The notes under the pieces are model-generated. The model was not told where the DNA came from. It did not search any database and saw only the letters and a program-made list of their open reading frames with translations. The position numbers were made by a program, and so were the translations under genes. Positions 11,200-24,235 of a stretch of 64,000 nt of DNA are shown here, one piece after another. The first letter of the stretch is position 1, and the number at the start of each line of letters is the position of its first letter. The stretch comes from Dicyema japonicum (Eukaryota > Dicyemida > Rhombozoa > Dicyemidae): positions 295,367-359,366 of the forward strand of contig RDEW01000045.1 of assembly GCA_011109175.1 (NCBI GenBank), written 5' to 3'.

Positions 11200-11790
11200 G
11201 AAACCCTTTGAGAGGACATATCAAATTTTGAATTAAAATAGTCTTTGGAATAATTTAATCGGTTCTCTAGTACTGTATTATTGAGGACGGTGTTACTCGT
11301 CAATCACAGAAGAATCGTATATGCGTGGAAATTTCAATTTGAAACTTCAAAGAAGGTTCAAAGTCAATTAGTTGCCCGATCTCTCTAACATGTAGGAGTC
11401 GGCTGCCATCAAGCGAATAAATGACCTCCTCGTGGCGAAAATTGGATACAGCTAATGACTTTCCTCTCCTAAAAGAATTTTCTTCTCAGAAAATCACTTT
11501 GGTTGGGAGATTTGAACCCGGAATCATATAGTTTTTGTCCGGTAATATTACACCTCGCCATTTTAATTTGTCCGACAATATAACACTATGCAAGTCAAAT
11601 TATTAATATATTCAATTATTGTCCTAATTTTGTTTCTTTTCCATTATTAACTATAAATTTAGTTTTCGAACAGTTTCTCGCGCAGGATCCCAGTGGGGGA
11701 TTATATAGTTGATTAAAATGAAGTGATTTGGGGGATTATATAGTTGATTAAAATGAAGTGATTTAAACCAGTGACGATATTAATCAAGAT
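11200..11790. other. Intergenic, with a 35-bp tandem duplication
   Basis: No coding signal. A unit containing GGGGATTATATAGTTGATTA is directly duplicated at about 11695-11729 and 11730-11764. A tRNA-like B-box (GGTTCAAATC) lies on the minus strand near 11512-11525 but no tRNA folds from it. Confidence 0.6.
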
Positions 11791-11799
11791 TTTTTAGTG

Positions 11800-12230
11800 G
11801 TCCTGTCCTGTATCCACTCGTGCCTCAGATCAGAGTAGATCAAATCGTTTTTAATGATGGTAAGTAGCCACGTCTAAGTCGGTTTTTTTTTCTGATGACG
11901 ATGTATCCAGGAACGATTGGAGTTACACTTTTTGTAGAAAGTTTTGACTCCTGGATAAGGAAAAAAGTCGATCTTGTGTTTCGAAAAAAGAATTCTTAGT
12001 TCCAGGATTTTTGTTTTTATACCATTAGTGTTGAGTTGCATAATAAAAAGTGGTTTTGGTCATGAGTTTTGTTAATGTCTCCAGAAAGCAAGAGTATCGA
12101 GAGGAGCAAGCGATTCCTCACATTTCGAGTTGAGTTATGCCACCCAAAAATACGATTTGGTTGGACGTGGAAGAGAAAATAGTTCTTTTCGACGTCTTTC
12201 AACACTGTCGCCTAAGGTGAACCACCTGAC
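11800..12230 (-). pseudogene. Family H LINE, 5' fragment
   Basis: Minus-strand start of a Jockey/CR1-like ORF: LLLSGDIN followed, after frameshifts, by NGIKTKILELR and KHKIDF. These match the plus-strand copy at 37.5-37.7 kb, which has SGDIEQNPGP and NGTKTKILELR. It is too short and broken to be functional. Confidence 0.65.
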
Positions 12231-12989
12231 GCCATTTATCAATATTGATTGAATTAACCCTAGCTTGTTAGTAAAATATTTAAAATTTAGATTTCAAAAC
12301 TAATAAGTATTTTTGATGAATTGATGAGATTAGACATGTTGTCCTGCTTTTAAAGAAATATTCTTTTTGATGTTCCCTTTATCGGTGTTATATAATAAGA
12401 CATAGGTATCTACATCACCTTAAAGTTATAATGGTCTATTAGTATACACTCATTTGCAAGCCAACTTTAGCTTTTTATTCCTGGTATATCCTGCACTGTG
12501 AAAACTTGAGTGTTCTTGATATATTTCCCAATCATTTTTTTCAAATTTTTATAGTTTTCCAGATAACCTGAATTCCATATCTGCCGTTTAATCACCTGGA
12601 AAACTCAAATCAATGCTTCAAAAGATAATCCTTTAAATTTATAACACCATCCTATTAACCTTCAGTCCAATGAAATAAATATTTCTTAAATTGTTGTATT
12701 AAGTTATTATCGTATATATAACAATTGAGGTAATAAAAGACTTTTATTTTCGTGGAATACCCGTTTCTCCACCAAGCTTTTCTCTTCTAGGAGATGAGTT
12801 GTCCACCTGATCTCCCTCCGTTTCCTCCTCGCACAAGTTGTAATTGAGTTCCTAGTTCTACCAGGTGATCGTTTGTTGTAACTAAATGCTCCTCAATGAT
12901 GCATACTCCAGTATCTATATGCTCCACCAATATTCTCTATAAGGTCTTCTTGAGGACAACTGATTGAATTGCTGACTTCTTTATGAATG
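12231..12989. other. AT-rich stretch without recognisable genes
   Basis: Nothing convincing on either strand. The part beyond about 12740 may be the far 3' end of the minus-strand family B copy that follows. Confidence 0.5.
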
Positions 12990-14335
12990 TATCCACCCGG
13001 ATTTTACTCTCTGAGTAATGACAATATAAAAATATCACAAAAAACAGATTCATGTCTTGAAAAAAAGACAATGCAAAGCCTCAGACTATTATCTCCCCTG
13101 ACAAACCACTTAGCGGATCCAACAACAATATTTTCATCTTCGCAGCAATTATAAAGTATAGAGTGGAACGACTTTATCCTGATACTATCCATCACGGATT
13201 TCTGTTATATTCCTTAAGGCTTATTTGGATGATTCGATCTTGTACTTGGAAGCAAGGAATCCTGCGATTATGGTCACATGTGTTTTCTTAGCTTTAAGAA
13301 CCCCTAGGCCTCCATCCCTTCTGAGACAAATGCTGGATTTTCTTTCCAAATCAGAAAGGAATTGGTACAACATATCCTTTTATGAGAAATAGAGACAAGT
13401 CCTTTTCCAAGTTTATCACGATTAATATATAATCTTTGTTAGCAGACTTTAAATGTTGTTGATTGCTTTGAATAGATTTGTAGCATTGAGCTTAATGCAC
13501 CGATCTCTTCACGTTTTCCGCGATCGTTCTCAAGACATCCTGCTTCATGACGTTGTTGGCACGATCCTCTAAACTCAGAGGTAGTGATAGCATTTATGTC
13601 CATCCAGAGATTTTACATTCTTCACAAACTCCAGATTAGTGGCAAACTTTTCAAAACTTCTTTTAAGCCCAACCACACTGAAATATTCATCAATTTCAAT
13701 CATAATCCTCAACTTTTTATCTTCCTTCTCTATTTTTTAGGTCATCTATAATAAGTGATTGGTTGTAGATGAATTCGCTTTCTAAGTTTCATAAATTGGA
13801 GTCTTTTCTTAAATATCCATCCTTGATAATAGTAAATACTCTCTTAAGCTACCCTTTCTTTGATTTCTGTCGACATCTTCTAAGTGATCGTTATCTAATC
13901 TTTCTCCTCCTTGGTTTTTTGTCACCAAAAGTATGAAGATGAGGTTATCCTCAAGTCCAGAAATTTTCTTTCCGCAAACTTGTTGTAAGATCCTCTATGT
14001 TAGATAATGCATAAGTTATGTCCTTTACTTCATCAGAAAGAAAATGTAAAGCAGTATAATTGGCAATCGCATCATTCAATCCATTAAGTACACCAATTTT
14101 ATCAATTTGAATCCAACCTTTTCGAGTAGAAACTTTACATCCAACAGGATTTCCAATTTAGTCATCATTAGCTACAGACCGTCCTTCAAGGTCCTGATAA
14201 ATCTCAGCCAGTCGTCCGACTTCAGGTAGTGTATCTCCATCAATTGCTTCAGTATATGTATCAATTGCTTAGTAAAACTGGCACACAAGGTTTCACGTGA
14301 AATTCAAAAATATAAGAATGGACATAATCCATATC
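12990..14335 (-). pseudogene. Non-LTR family B (R2-like), heavily decayed copy
   Basis: Read right to left: an N-terminal stretch (EIYQDLEGRSVAND and KGWIQIDKIGVLNGLNDAI) like 1.9-2.2 kb; a middle piece with NLFKAIN-like sequence; LSDLERKSSICLRRDGGLG; LKAKKTHVTIIAGF; and SAKWFVRGDNS, which matches the minus copy at about 20.1 kb. Much of the RT palm is deleted. The pieces were matched to the two better copies of the family in this window. Confidence 0.65.
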
Positions 14336-14905
14336 AAAAGTATTACGTCACCAAAAACAAATGTGTCATTTAAATGATATTATAGAATTCATTATGGTGC
14401 ATTTTTTGTTAGGAATGTGATTGGTGGACACATATTATTACACGTCTTTAATAATCCGCTCTAATCTAAGTAAGGACATTGAGATCAGAGCTGAACGATC
14501 AGATTAAGGACAAGTATCGGACATGTACCTCATCGCCTAGCATAAACAGATTTTTTAAAAAAAATAAATAATCAGAATTGAACAGATTAATTAGTTATCA
14601 TAGTTTTTCAGACAGGGAAATTTAAATAAACAAAATTCCTTAGTAATTTAGATATTGAATTACTCTACAGAAATAAATACTCACATGTCACTAAATTGTG
14701 ACATAATCAATGATGAAAAATTAATTATCATAAAATATGTTATTTAATTTGAAATAAAGTATTATAATTATATTAAAAATATCATAAATTTTGTTAATTA
14801 TTACTTTTTTATAAATTTATTCTCGGTAATTTTTGCTGTATTAATTGATATAGATGGTAAACCTCAAAAAGTAATAAATTATTTACCACAACCTGAACAT
14901 ATTAA
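14336..14905. other. AT-rich region upstream of the copper ATPase
   Basis: No coding pattern. It presumably holds the promoter of the ATP7-like gene; no motif can be called with confidence. Confidence 0.5.
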
Positions 14906-17900
14906 ATGTCTGCCCTATTTGCCGTCATTAGGCGTTTAAACCGAGATTGCGATAAATCTGACCTTACAAACCAGCTTAATAAATTAACTGAAATAGACCT
15001 CTTCAACATTATTGAGGAAAAAGATGATAATTTTATGATAATTCACGGAAAATTTGAATGTTTAGCGCCAAATTCCGTCAGTTCTCTTTTGGCACCTTTT
15101 TCTATGCCCAGATTTGTCAATGTTGCAAAGAATTCTCTTAAAGTGAGTTTGGATAAATATTTTAGATTGTTGATATCTCTATCAAAAATCTCAATTCTGA
15201 GTCCTGTATCAAGAAACTGAGTAAACGACTGAGGGCGTGTTCTGTGAGAATTACTAACGTCGACCTTCAATCGAAAGTACTCACATTCGAGTATTCCATG
15301 AACTCCTGTTCAGTCTATCAAATTCAGTCGGTCTTAAAGTCTATGGGATATCAAAGTCAGATCCTCAAGTCCCAAATCAAGGATGGACTTGTCAAGAGTT
15401 ACATCACGGAGCTGATTCTTCGAAAAATTCAGTGCAGGTCTTGTGTGACCAAAATTTCTCACTCTATTATCGAATTGCCTATTTTTAGCGCCTTAATCGA
15501 TCAGAAGAATAAAAAAGTCACTATTTGGCACGAAAAGTCGCTCTCATCCTTGGAAATCCTCAATTTCCTCTACGAAAGTGGATTTCCAGCAGTCATCGTC
15601 GCCCAACCTGAGGTTTATAATTTTTTAACTTAAGATTGACTATTTCGTGTCCATAATGTCTCATAATGAGGACTTTAACGATAAATTCAGAGAATTACAG
15701 AATCGCCATCAAATTGAATTCTCGATGGACGACTTTTCCCAATTCTACTTGCCGTCAGAAAACGTAGAGGATTTTGAGCACGACCTCACAAATATCATCT
15801 CTAATAAATATGATGCTGAAGTTTACTATGAGATGTCCCGCTTTGCTCCACGTGGGCAGATCCCGTTGAAGATGTTGGCCCGTCTGAAATTCTTGGCTGA
15901 TTCCGAGGACCTTTATTCTACCCTTGAGCGTTTTCTGAGAGAGAAAACTGGGATTTTCAACGTTTCTTACAACAATAAGGAAAATCATGTGGTATGTGAC
16001 TTCATGACGGGATTTCTGAAAGAAGATGAGATCCTAGATGATTCCTTCCGAGAGAACTATTCTATTATAAGATCCTCAGTTATGAAAATTGTTGGAATGA
16101 AGTGCCAATCGTGTTCGAACACCATTGAGACTGCCATCAAGTCCCTTAGAGGGATCTCTTCCATAGAAATTGAACTCAATGAGGGCCAGGCGAGGATTGA
16201 CTTTTTCCCATTACTGATACCTTTGGAGGAAATTGTGGGGGCCATAACATCTAAGGGATTCAAAGTGGAAGAAGGTCTAGAAATTAATAGAAAGACGGAT
16301 ACAGAACCTCAAAATGGTGCACATGTGGTCCCTAATAAAGGAGAGCTAAAGAAAGCGAGGATGAGGGTGACTGGGATGACCTGTGCTTCTTGTGTGGCAG
16401 GGATTGAACGGATTCTGACGAGATCTGGAGTAGTGAGTGTGTCTGTGAGCCTCCTGGCTGGTCACGTGGAAGTAGTTTTTGATCCCGAGGTGATCTCTTC
16501 TCAGGACTGTTCCTCCAGAATTGAGGCTATCGGTTTTGGAAGTGAAGTCACTTGGGAGTCGATGAACGATGACTCAGCAGAGATTCATTTGAATGTAAAT
16601 TGGCTAGCTATTTTTAGATAAGGTCAATGTTCTGTTCTGCGTGTCCTGGGAAGATAAAGAAGCATGTGGAAGGATTTGATGGTGTGATTAGTGTGAGTGT
16701 GACTCTCTCTAAACGTGGAAGGGGGTTGTGAAGTATGCAAAGAGTGTAATTTCTGGGAGGAAGATTATTGCTATTATTAATGTAATGTACTGATTTATTT
16801 TGTAGGATTTAGGATTTGATGCTAGTCTTGTGGTGCAGGAGAGTGGAGATTACACCCACGTGGGAGAAATTAAAAAGTATTTGTGTTCTATGAGTATATT
16901 TATGGACAATTTTTGTGATATGTTTTTATTATTACTATCAGTTAAACCGCTACTATAATTTATTTTCAATTTAATAATTTAGATGGAAGACTTCATTTTT
17001 GTTTTCTCTAATATGTGGTATTCCTGTAATGATTGTGATGATTGTATTCTCACATATCAAACGAGGTTACTTGTCACTTTACTTTAGATGGTGATGCTTG
17101 CAAGTTTGATCACCTCCTCATTACTTACGGACTATCCCTAGAAAACCTCTTACTTTTCCTACTAGCCACTCCCGTACAGGTACTCTTAACCTTCACCTAA
17201 GTTTTTTGCCGGCAAGGAGTTTTATCTTCGTGCTTACAAATATCTCAAAGTTGGTCTGGCAAACATGGATTTACTGATTGTTATGACAACCACCTTCGCC
17301 TATCTTTACTCCATCTGCGTTATCGTTGCTGCTGGTGTGCTGAAGAAATGTAGCAGTCCTAAGACCTTCTTCGAGACAACACCGATGCTGATGGTATTCA
17401 TCTCGTTGGGACGATGGATAGAGAACATAGCCAAGGTTTATGAATCGAAGCGATCTTTAGGCCAAGTCTTCTAGTGCAATCCATAACTTGGTGTCAATAA
17501 AACCTGTAAATGCACTACTTGTGAATCTGGATGAGAAAGGGATGGTTATTTCTAGTGAAAATGTTCCAGCTGACCTCGTTGAGAAGGATGAGGTGGTCAA
17601 GATCCTTCCCGGAAGTCGAATTCCGGTGGATGGGATTGTAATATCTGGGTCCTCGTCGTGTGATGAGTCGTTGTTGACAGGAGAATCCGTTTCCGTGGGT
17701 AAAAACGTCGGTGATGGAGTCATCTGTGGATCCTTCAATCTCTCAGGGACCTTACTAGTGAAGGCCAGTAACGTCGGGTCAGGGACCACATTGGCTCAGA
17801 TTCTCGACCTTGTTCGTAAAGCCCAGACTTCAAAACCGAAGATCCAGCGGATCTCAGACAAAATAGCTGGGATCTTTGTGAACCTAGTACTTAGTCTTTC

Positions 17901-19296
17901 CTTGGTGACCTTCATAGCATGGGTGATTGTCGGATATGTGAAGAAGGTGACCCGTTTTGTTATTTTAGACTGCGACTGAGTTGACTTACAGTCTGGCCTT
18001 TCAGTTCTCAATGTCAACCATGGCGATCGCTTGTCCCTGTGCGCTAGGCCTGGCCACCCCCACAGCTGTTATGGTGGGGACAGGAGTTGGGGCTGTGAGG
18101 GGGATCCTAATAAAGGGAGGATTGGCATTGGAGTCGTTGTGGAAGGTGAATACAATAGTATTTGATAAAACGGGGACTATAACTGAAGGAATATCGAGTG
18201 TGGATGAAATTATGATGATTGAGAATATTAATAGAGACGATCTATTATCAATAATATATGAAGCAGAGTCCAATAGTGAACATCCCTTTGCTGATACTAT
18301 TGTTAAATATATTAAGGTTTATTTTAATGGTTTATTAGTTTTTATTATTTATTTTTTAATTATTTAGCAACAAAGTGGATTTTCTTCAAACTTTATAATT
18401 CATGATTTTATATCAGTTCCTGGTCATGGAATTCATTCTCGTGGACATTTCGATGGTTTTTTACAAAATAACACAAATAGGAAATAACAACGAAAACTTA
18501 GTTGCCATTGGGAATCGTAATTTAATGAACAAGTACGGAATACCTTTGTCCCTTAAAGTCACAGAAACTTTAATCTCTTTGGAAGACAAGGGATATACCC
18601 CTGTGATCTGTGCAATTGACTGTACAACTTATGTGTCATTCTCAGCCTCCGTAGTTTGCGTGATTGTCATCAAAGACAAAATCAAACCCAATGCCAGACT
18701 TGTAGTCTACGAGCTAAAGAGAATGGGGTATGAGATTTTCCTGTTGACGGGGGATAACAAACGTACAGCCTCAGTGATCGCCAAAAAGGTAGTTTAGTGG
18801 AATAATGTATAGGTGGGGATCGACAATGTTTTCGCGGAAGTCCTTCCATCCCATAAACTGGAAAAGATCGAGGAACTCCAGTCACGTGGCAAACTGGTTG
18901 CCATGGTGGGGGATGGAGTGAACGATTCCCCCGCTTTGGCTAAAGCGGATGCCGGGATTGCTGTGGGATCCGGTGCCCAGATCGCAGTGAACACGGCTGA
19001 TGTTGTTCTGATGAAGGTATAATGTCTTATAAGTGAAGAACGATCTCGTTGACGTAATCCGTTCCCTGGATTTGTCAAGGGCAATTGTTCGGCGAATTCG
19101 ATTCAATTTTGTCGCGGCTTCCATTTATAATTTACTGGCGATTCCGTTTGCAGCAGGAGTTCTATATACCGTGGGTTTTGTGATCGTTCCGTGGATGGCT
19201 TCCGCAGCCATGGTGGTTTCTTCACTTACGGTTGTGATTTTGTCACTGTTTTTGAAAAGGTTGAGTGATGATGTCCATTTAGACATAAATCGGTGA
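14906..19296 (+). CDS. ATP7: Copper-transporting P1B-type ATPase (ATP7-like)
   Basis: Membrane Cu(I) pump that loads the secretory pathway or exports copper. Fourteen introns are inferred, mostly 22-25 nt: 15143, 15613, 16595, 16782, 16877 (106 nt), 17066, 17180, 17436, 17947, 18317 (51 nt), 18456, 18622, 18789 and 19017. They give about 1,320 residues against about 1,500 in vertebrates. The N terminus holds roughly seven HMA-like modules, four with CxxC (QCRSC, KCQSC, TCASC, FCSAC); the others have lost it. The core is complete: TGES actuator loop, CPC in the transport helix, DKTGT phosphorylation site, SEHP, VPGHGI, TGDN and [10 protein letters not shown]. It ends soon after the last helix without a long tail or dileucine. 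One break is visible: the G5 run at 16721-16725 puts VVKYAKSV out of frame, best explained by an indel. The start is the first ATG after an in-frame stop at 14903. Confidence 0.93.
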
Positions 19297-19639
19297 CTGT
19301 GAATTCACTGGAGACGGAGAATTACAGGAAGTATTGTCACGCATTTGAAAGAGAGAGTCAAAATATAAGAAGGATACGAGGAGACGATCAGTCTGTTCGT
19401 TACCAGTTAGCTTTATCGATTAATTATTAATAATAACCCGATTTTATTTTAATTTTAAAACAAACAAAAAGAGTTAGTTAACAACAAATTCCATTTTCAT
19501 TTCGACAAGTTTAAGGACTAATCACCGATCTTCGAACACTCCGACATGCAAAACGCTTTCTATCGTTTTTTTGATCGTTGCCGTCTGCATGTAGGCTCCT
19601 ACAGGGCATTCCAATTTTAAATGACTCAAGTGGTGTTTA
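19297..19639. other. 3' flank of the ATPase gene
   Basis: AT-rich downstream sequence without a coding signal. It grades into the 3' end of a minus-strand family B retrotransposon. Confidence 0.5.
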
Positions 19640-21126
19640 TAGTATTTGCTCACGACTCCATCTCAAGTAAGGACTACTGGAACCACGTGCACTTTCGCTT
19701 TGTGTATTATCCCCAGCATACTTGCTAGAAGATCGCACTTGCGGGCTTTCTCCACTTCGTCATACTTCAAAGTATCCTGGGAGGTTATTCCCACTTCTAT
19801 TAGCGTTATTGTGTTCTTGATTTGTCATACACAAAAATCCGGCTTATTATTTTCTATTCTCGTATCAGCTATTGTTGTATCAACGTGAATTTCCACAAAT
19901 TCAGTTACAATCGTCGTTTGTACTGAATGAGTCTTTAGTCTTTTCGATTTCTTTATTCCATACTGCCTGCACAGGTGTAGTGTATGCACCTGACGACCTC
20001 ATTATAATGACGTAGGTAGTCACATTGAGCATTTTTCCACGCCTTGTCGCTAGATGATCCAATGTTTTTTTCGCTGAATTGCAATGGCTGCATTTTGCAC
20101 TATTTTCCTCGAAGAAAACATTACGATCCTGGACATAGCATAGCATTCCCTCCGTCCTTGGAGAGTTGTTCCCTGCAACTAACCATTGGCTAGATTGTTT
20201 AACATAAACATTCTGATCTTCTGTTGAATTGATCATGTAGAGGTTTTCTTTTTATTTTTTCTAATAGCTCCATTTTTTGTACATCTTTCAGCTGTTTAAT
20301 ATTAAAGTCCCTTGTCTCTATGCGATATTTTCCAGCTAGGAATCCTACGATTGTGGCCATATGATTTTTCTTTGCATTCAAGATCCGTAGGATTCTCGCT
20401 CTCCTCAAACATTTGTTGTTTGTGTTGCAGGTCGTTGTAAAAATGTAGAAGTATTTGTTCACTTTTATATACAACAAGTCAATTCTCCAAGAAAATCTCG
20501 CTGTAAATACAATCTTTCTTTATTTGCTGGTTTACAGTGAATCCGACCATTTATAAGTGCACAAAGTATACACTTGTCAATTGCCTCAAACTCATTTGGT
20601 TCAATTTCAATGAGTCCTAATTAACAATTATGTAGGGAAGTCGCATGCTCATTGATTGCCTTGAAAAAGTTAACACTATTCAGTTTTGTCTTCATAAGAT
20701 TCATAATCCTATTTTCCACGTCTGCAAAAATAGACCTCATCACATTAGTCTTCTACGTTACTATATTTGTCTTCTAATACGCCGAAGATATCGATAACCT
20801 CCAAGACCGTCAAGTAACATAGCTGTTTCAGCCAAACATTCAACATTTGTGGCTGTTTTGTCGATATAGGCTACAGTCCAGCTTTTCCAACTTGGTTTAT
20901 CATTATTAGCATTGTGTCATCCTCATAGGATATCAATTTAGGATCATCCATAAACAGCAAGTGGTTGGTAGCATAGGAAAGAGTATTTCCCTTAGCATCC
21001 ATGGTCACTTTAGAGTATTTACCATTTAATACTCGACTCAACGGATCAATCAATAATACAAATAACTATAGGGATAAGGAATCTCTTTGTAATATTCTCC
21101 TTAGATTCATCACATTATTAATTTAG
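19640..21126 (-). pseudogene. Family B (R2-like) LINE, 3' part, interrupted
   Basis: Read leftward from 21126: DSLSL, DPLSRVLNGK and a catalytic-box variant LLFMDDPKLI. Then come HMATIVGFLAGKYRIE and a CCHC-like zinc segment (KCSHCNSAKKTLDHL). A PD..K nuclease-like domain follows (KPDFCV, then KNTITLIEVGI, about 19.8-19.85 kb), the restriction-like endonuclease expected at the C terminus of R2-type elements. The 5' continuation lies at 23990-24235, beyond an inserted family C copy. Stops and frameshifts make it inactive. Confidence 0.75.
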
Positions 21127-23989
21127 CGTGGCGTTATGTGGTCTACCAATTCAAAAGGATTTGGAAACGCCCAGGGGGCACCTAATGCCCACCGAAAAAG
21201 GACCGATAGACCCCATCCTCCTGGGGACATTCTCGTCCCCGGGCGATGCATTTTACGGAAGATCTAACCTTCCCGGAGGAAATCCTCGGCCCATCAAAGA
21301 GAAAAGCACTTTACGGCTCTCCAGCTAAACATAAATGGAATTAAAGGAAAAATCAGGGAACTCCGCTCACTCTGGCTTGTCAAAAGATTAACGTTGCGAT
21401 GATTCAAGAGACCAAACTCTCTTTTAATGACCCTACCCCTACATTCCCAGGATACAAAGCTATCAGGAAGGACCGTAAAGAAAAAAGAGGTGGAGGTCTG
21501 CTCACTCTATTCAAAAAGAACTTGAAATACAGACATCTCCTCGGAAATGAGGAAACTTGTTGGGGATGATGATGTAACAGAAATAATTGGAATCTCTCTC
21601 TGGACAACGGAAGGAAGACTATGCCTTGTGAATATCTACGTTCCGCCTCCTGGTTCCTGTCCGAAGAGCTATGTTGTGCCAAACCTATCAAGACTGTCTT
21701 CCTTCGATGAAATCATCATCGGCGGGGATTTGAATGCGAAGCATCCATTATGGCTGTCAACTCAACTAGCTGACATGAGAGGGAAACTATTATTATCGCA
21801 AACAGACTCCCTAACGATATTGAATGATCCATCGAGAAATACAAGGACACCACTGAGAGAGACAGATAAACCTACCTCTCCGGACGTAACACTCTGCTCA
21901 TCGTCGCTTTCATCAAAAATTGATTGGTCAGTCCTCTACGAAACAAGAAGCGACCATAATCCAATTGTGCTGAAGATCAAAAGAAAAGCCAACGTGAGAA
22001 GAATTCCTAGTAGCTACAATTACAAATGTGCTAACTGGAAATTGTATCGTGAAATTTTAGAAGATAAAATGAAGAATTGTTACTTGGATAGCTTTATTTC
22101 TCTGGAGAATGCCATCAGCTACTTTACCCAAATAATCTTGGAAGCAAGATCAAGGGCTATACCCAAACAACTTAAATTCGTAGAGTGGTCTAGGGAAGAC
22201 GGCCTTGATTAAAGAAAGAAATCGGCTTAAAAAATCTAACCGGATAACCTTGGATATGAAACTCCGGATCAGAACATTGAATAATGAAATAAAGGCAAAA
22301 GAGCTCAAGGCCCAGAGGTCGAAGTGGAATCGTGTGCTTACAATGGTGAATAGAAATCGCACTACGGGAGAGGTGTGGAAAGCTATTCGAAATGTGGCAA
22401 AAGGCGATGAAGTTTCAACAGAGGAGGATTATGTTCAAAGTGATGTGAACAACTTAATAAAATTCTATACTAAAATTTCACACAAAGAGCACATGAAGTC
22501 TGATGCACTTCCATCACGCAGGAAACTTAAGATAATATCAGAACCACTTTTCTTTTGTGAGAGAGAGGTGAGGGATACAATACATTCCGTAAAAACAAAA
22601 TACTCCCACGAACCAGATAACATTCCTGTTATCTTATTAAAAAATCTTGGAGACGGAGGAATCACTTTTCTAACGTCGATATTCAACCATTCAATTAATC
22701 AGAATGTGATACCGTTGTTATGGAAACAGGCTCTAATACGGCCACTACTGAAACCAGGAAGATCGAGAGAGGATCCAGCGTCTTTTAGACCGGTGTCACT
22801 GCTATGTTCAATGTCAAAAATTCTGGAGAGGCTTGTGCTCGGGAGAATAAAAGAATTTTTATCAGAAAAGAATTTTCAACATGGATTCAAAAAATGAAAG
22901 ATCCACGTCTACATACTTGCAAACATTGACCAAATTCATCGAGTCGGATTCACAACCAAGCCGAGACACTTTAAAACAGCGCTCTGCTAGATCGACATAC
23001 ATAAGCTTTTGACTCAGTCTTGAGGAAGATTCTATCGATAAAAATATTTCAATTGGAGATCCCAGGGAAGCTCAAGCTTTAAAATACTAACTTCCTAAGT
23101 GGACGAAGGGGACATGTTTGCCTCGGAGGTCTGAAATCAATCTCACGGCTCCTCCCAAACGGAGTCCCTCAAGGATCTCCTTTATCCCCTACTCTGTTTA
23201 ACCTTTTTCTGGCTAATATCCCGAGTCTTGAATCTGATAATGATGTTCTACTATCCTATGCGGATGATATTGTGTTGGCTTCGCGAGATTAGGACATCCA
23301 GAGGGCCACAGAAAGAATACAAATTAACCTGGACAGGCTTAATGCCTGGATAATGGAAAACCGGCTCGTGGTGAATGCAGAGAAGTCGTCTACGTCACTA
23401 TTTACCTCGGACAAAAAATTGGGAAGGAAGACAGTCACCTTGAAGTTAAACAAGGTCGGCATCCCTTTCCACAGATGTCAAAGGATCTTGGGTGTGACAA
23501 TTGATATGCATCTCTGTTTAAAACCTCACGTAGAAAACATTCTATTGAAATGCGAGAAGAAACTGAACGTATTGAAAAGTTTATCGGGAATATGGAAGAG
23601 TGGTACTCACCCAGTCTTGATGAACGTATACAAACAATACATCGAGCCATGTTTCTCATATGCATGCGCCTCGTGGGGTCCGTCCATATCTTGGACAAAT
23701 ATGAGGAAAATTGAGGAAATGCAAAAGAGGGCTTACAAAGTAACAAAACATTGGATTGGTGAAGATCATCGAGCCGAACCTACGCCTCTGGAGGCCCTTA
23801 TGAGACTTGACTCCAGATCACGGGAAATCGGCCCTGAAAATTCAGGCAGCCGTCCTGTACGTTCATGCGCGGGCACGAAGGAAGAACGACGGGCAAAGAT
23901 GAGGTCTTTGTTAAAATGCATCGGGATCACGTGATAATTAGTTTTGTTTTACCGTGGTCTTGGGTTAAATAAATAAAATAAATAAAAAA
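21127..23989 (+). pseudogene. Family C Jockey-like LINE, near full length but mutated
   Basis: It begins CGTGGCGTTATGTGGTC, a 5' end repeated at 55.39 kb. The N terminus reads LNINGIKGKIRELRS, then an APE-type endonuclease (ETKLSF, NIYVPPPG, GGDLNAKHPLW, SDHNPIVL). The RT has PDNIPVILLKNLG, FRPVSLLCSMSKILE, GVPQGSPLSPTLFNLF and YADDIVLASRD. The thumb and C-terminal region ends AKMRSLLKCIGIT, followed by a short UTR and an (AAATA)n tail to about 23990. Frame breaks at about 21540, 22200, 22900 and 23290 inactivate it. It sits inside a minus-strand family B copy. Confidence 0.85.
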
Positions 23990-24235
23990 GCAAATTTCCA
24001 TTAAATTTAAGTTGGAGTGTCCACATTTTCATAAGTTTTTTATAAACGTAATAATCCATATAGGCAGTCAAGAGTTTTCTAAAACTTCGTACAGAAAGCC
24101 ATGATCCACAGAATCTAACGCTTTCCTTACAAGACGAGGGTAAATTGGCTGACTGTTTGTTAATGCATTAACCAATGCTTGTTCTTTCGCGCCCTAATAA
24201 TAATATTCGCACTTAATAAACTACACTTTTTATTA
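23990..24235 (-). pseudogene. Family B LINE, 5' continuation beyond the family C insertion
   Basis: Minus-strand reading gives GAKEQALVNALTNSQP, the LVRKALDSVDHGFLYEVLE palm segment and a truncated IKNL. These are the residues expected just upstream of the DSLSL block that ends the 19640-21126 piece. It confirms one element split by the 21127-23989 insertion. Confidence 0.7.

Noticed and set aside
11490-11575. tRNA-like sequence on the minus strand with a good B-box (GGTTCAAATC)
   Set aside because: The T-stem pairs poorly and no matching acceptor or anticodon arm could be folded. At best it is a decayed tRNA-derived repeat.
12017-12205. 62-codon minus-strand ORF as a possible small gene
   Set aside because: Its LLLSGDIN and following residues are a frameshifted copy of the family H LINE 5' region at 37.5 kb.
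15043-15270. Minus-strand ORF across the first ATP7 exons
   Set aside because: Shadow of the plus-strand HMA-coding exons; no independent signal.
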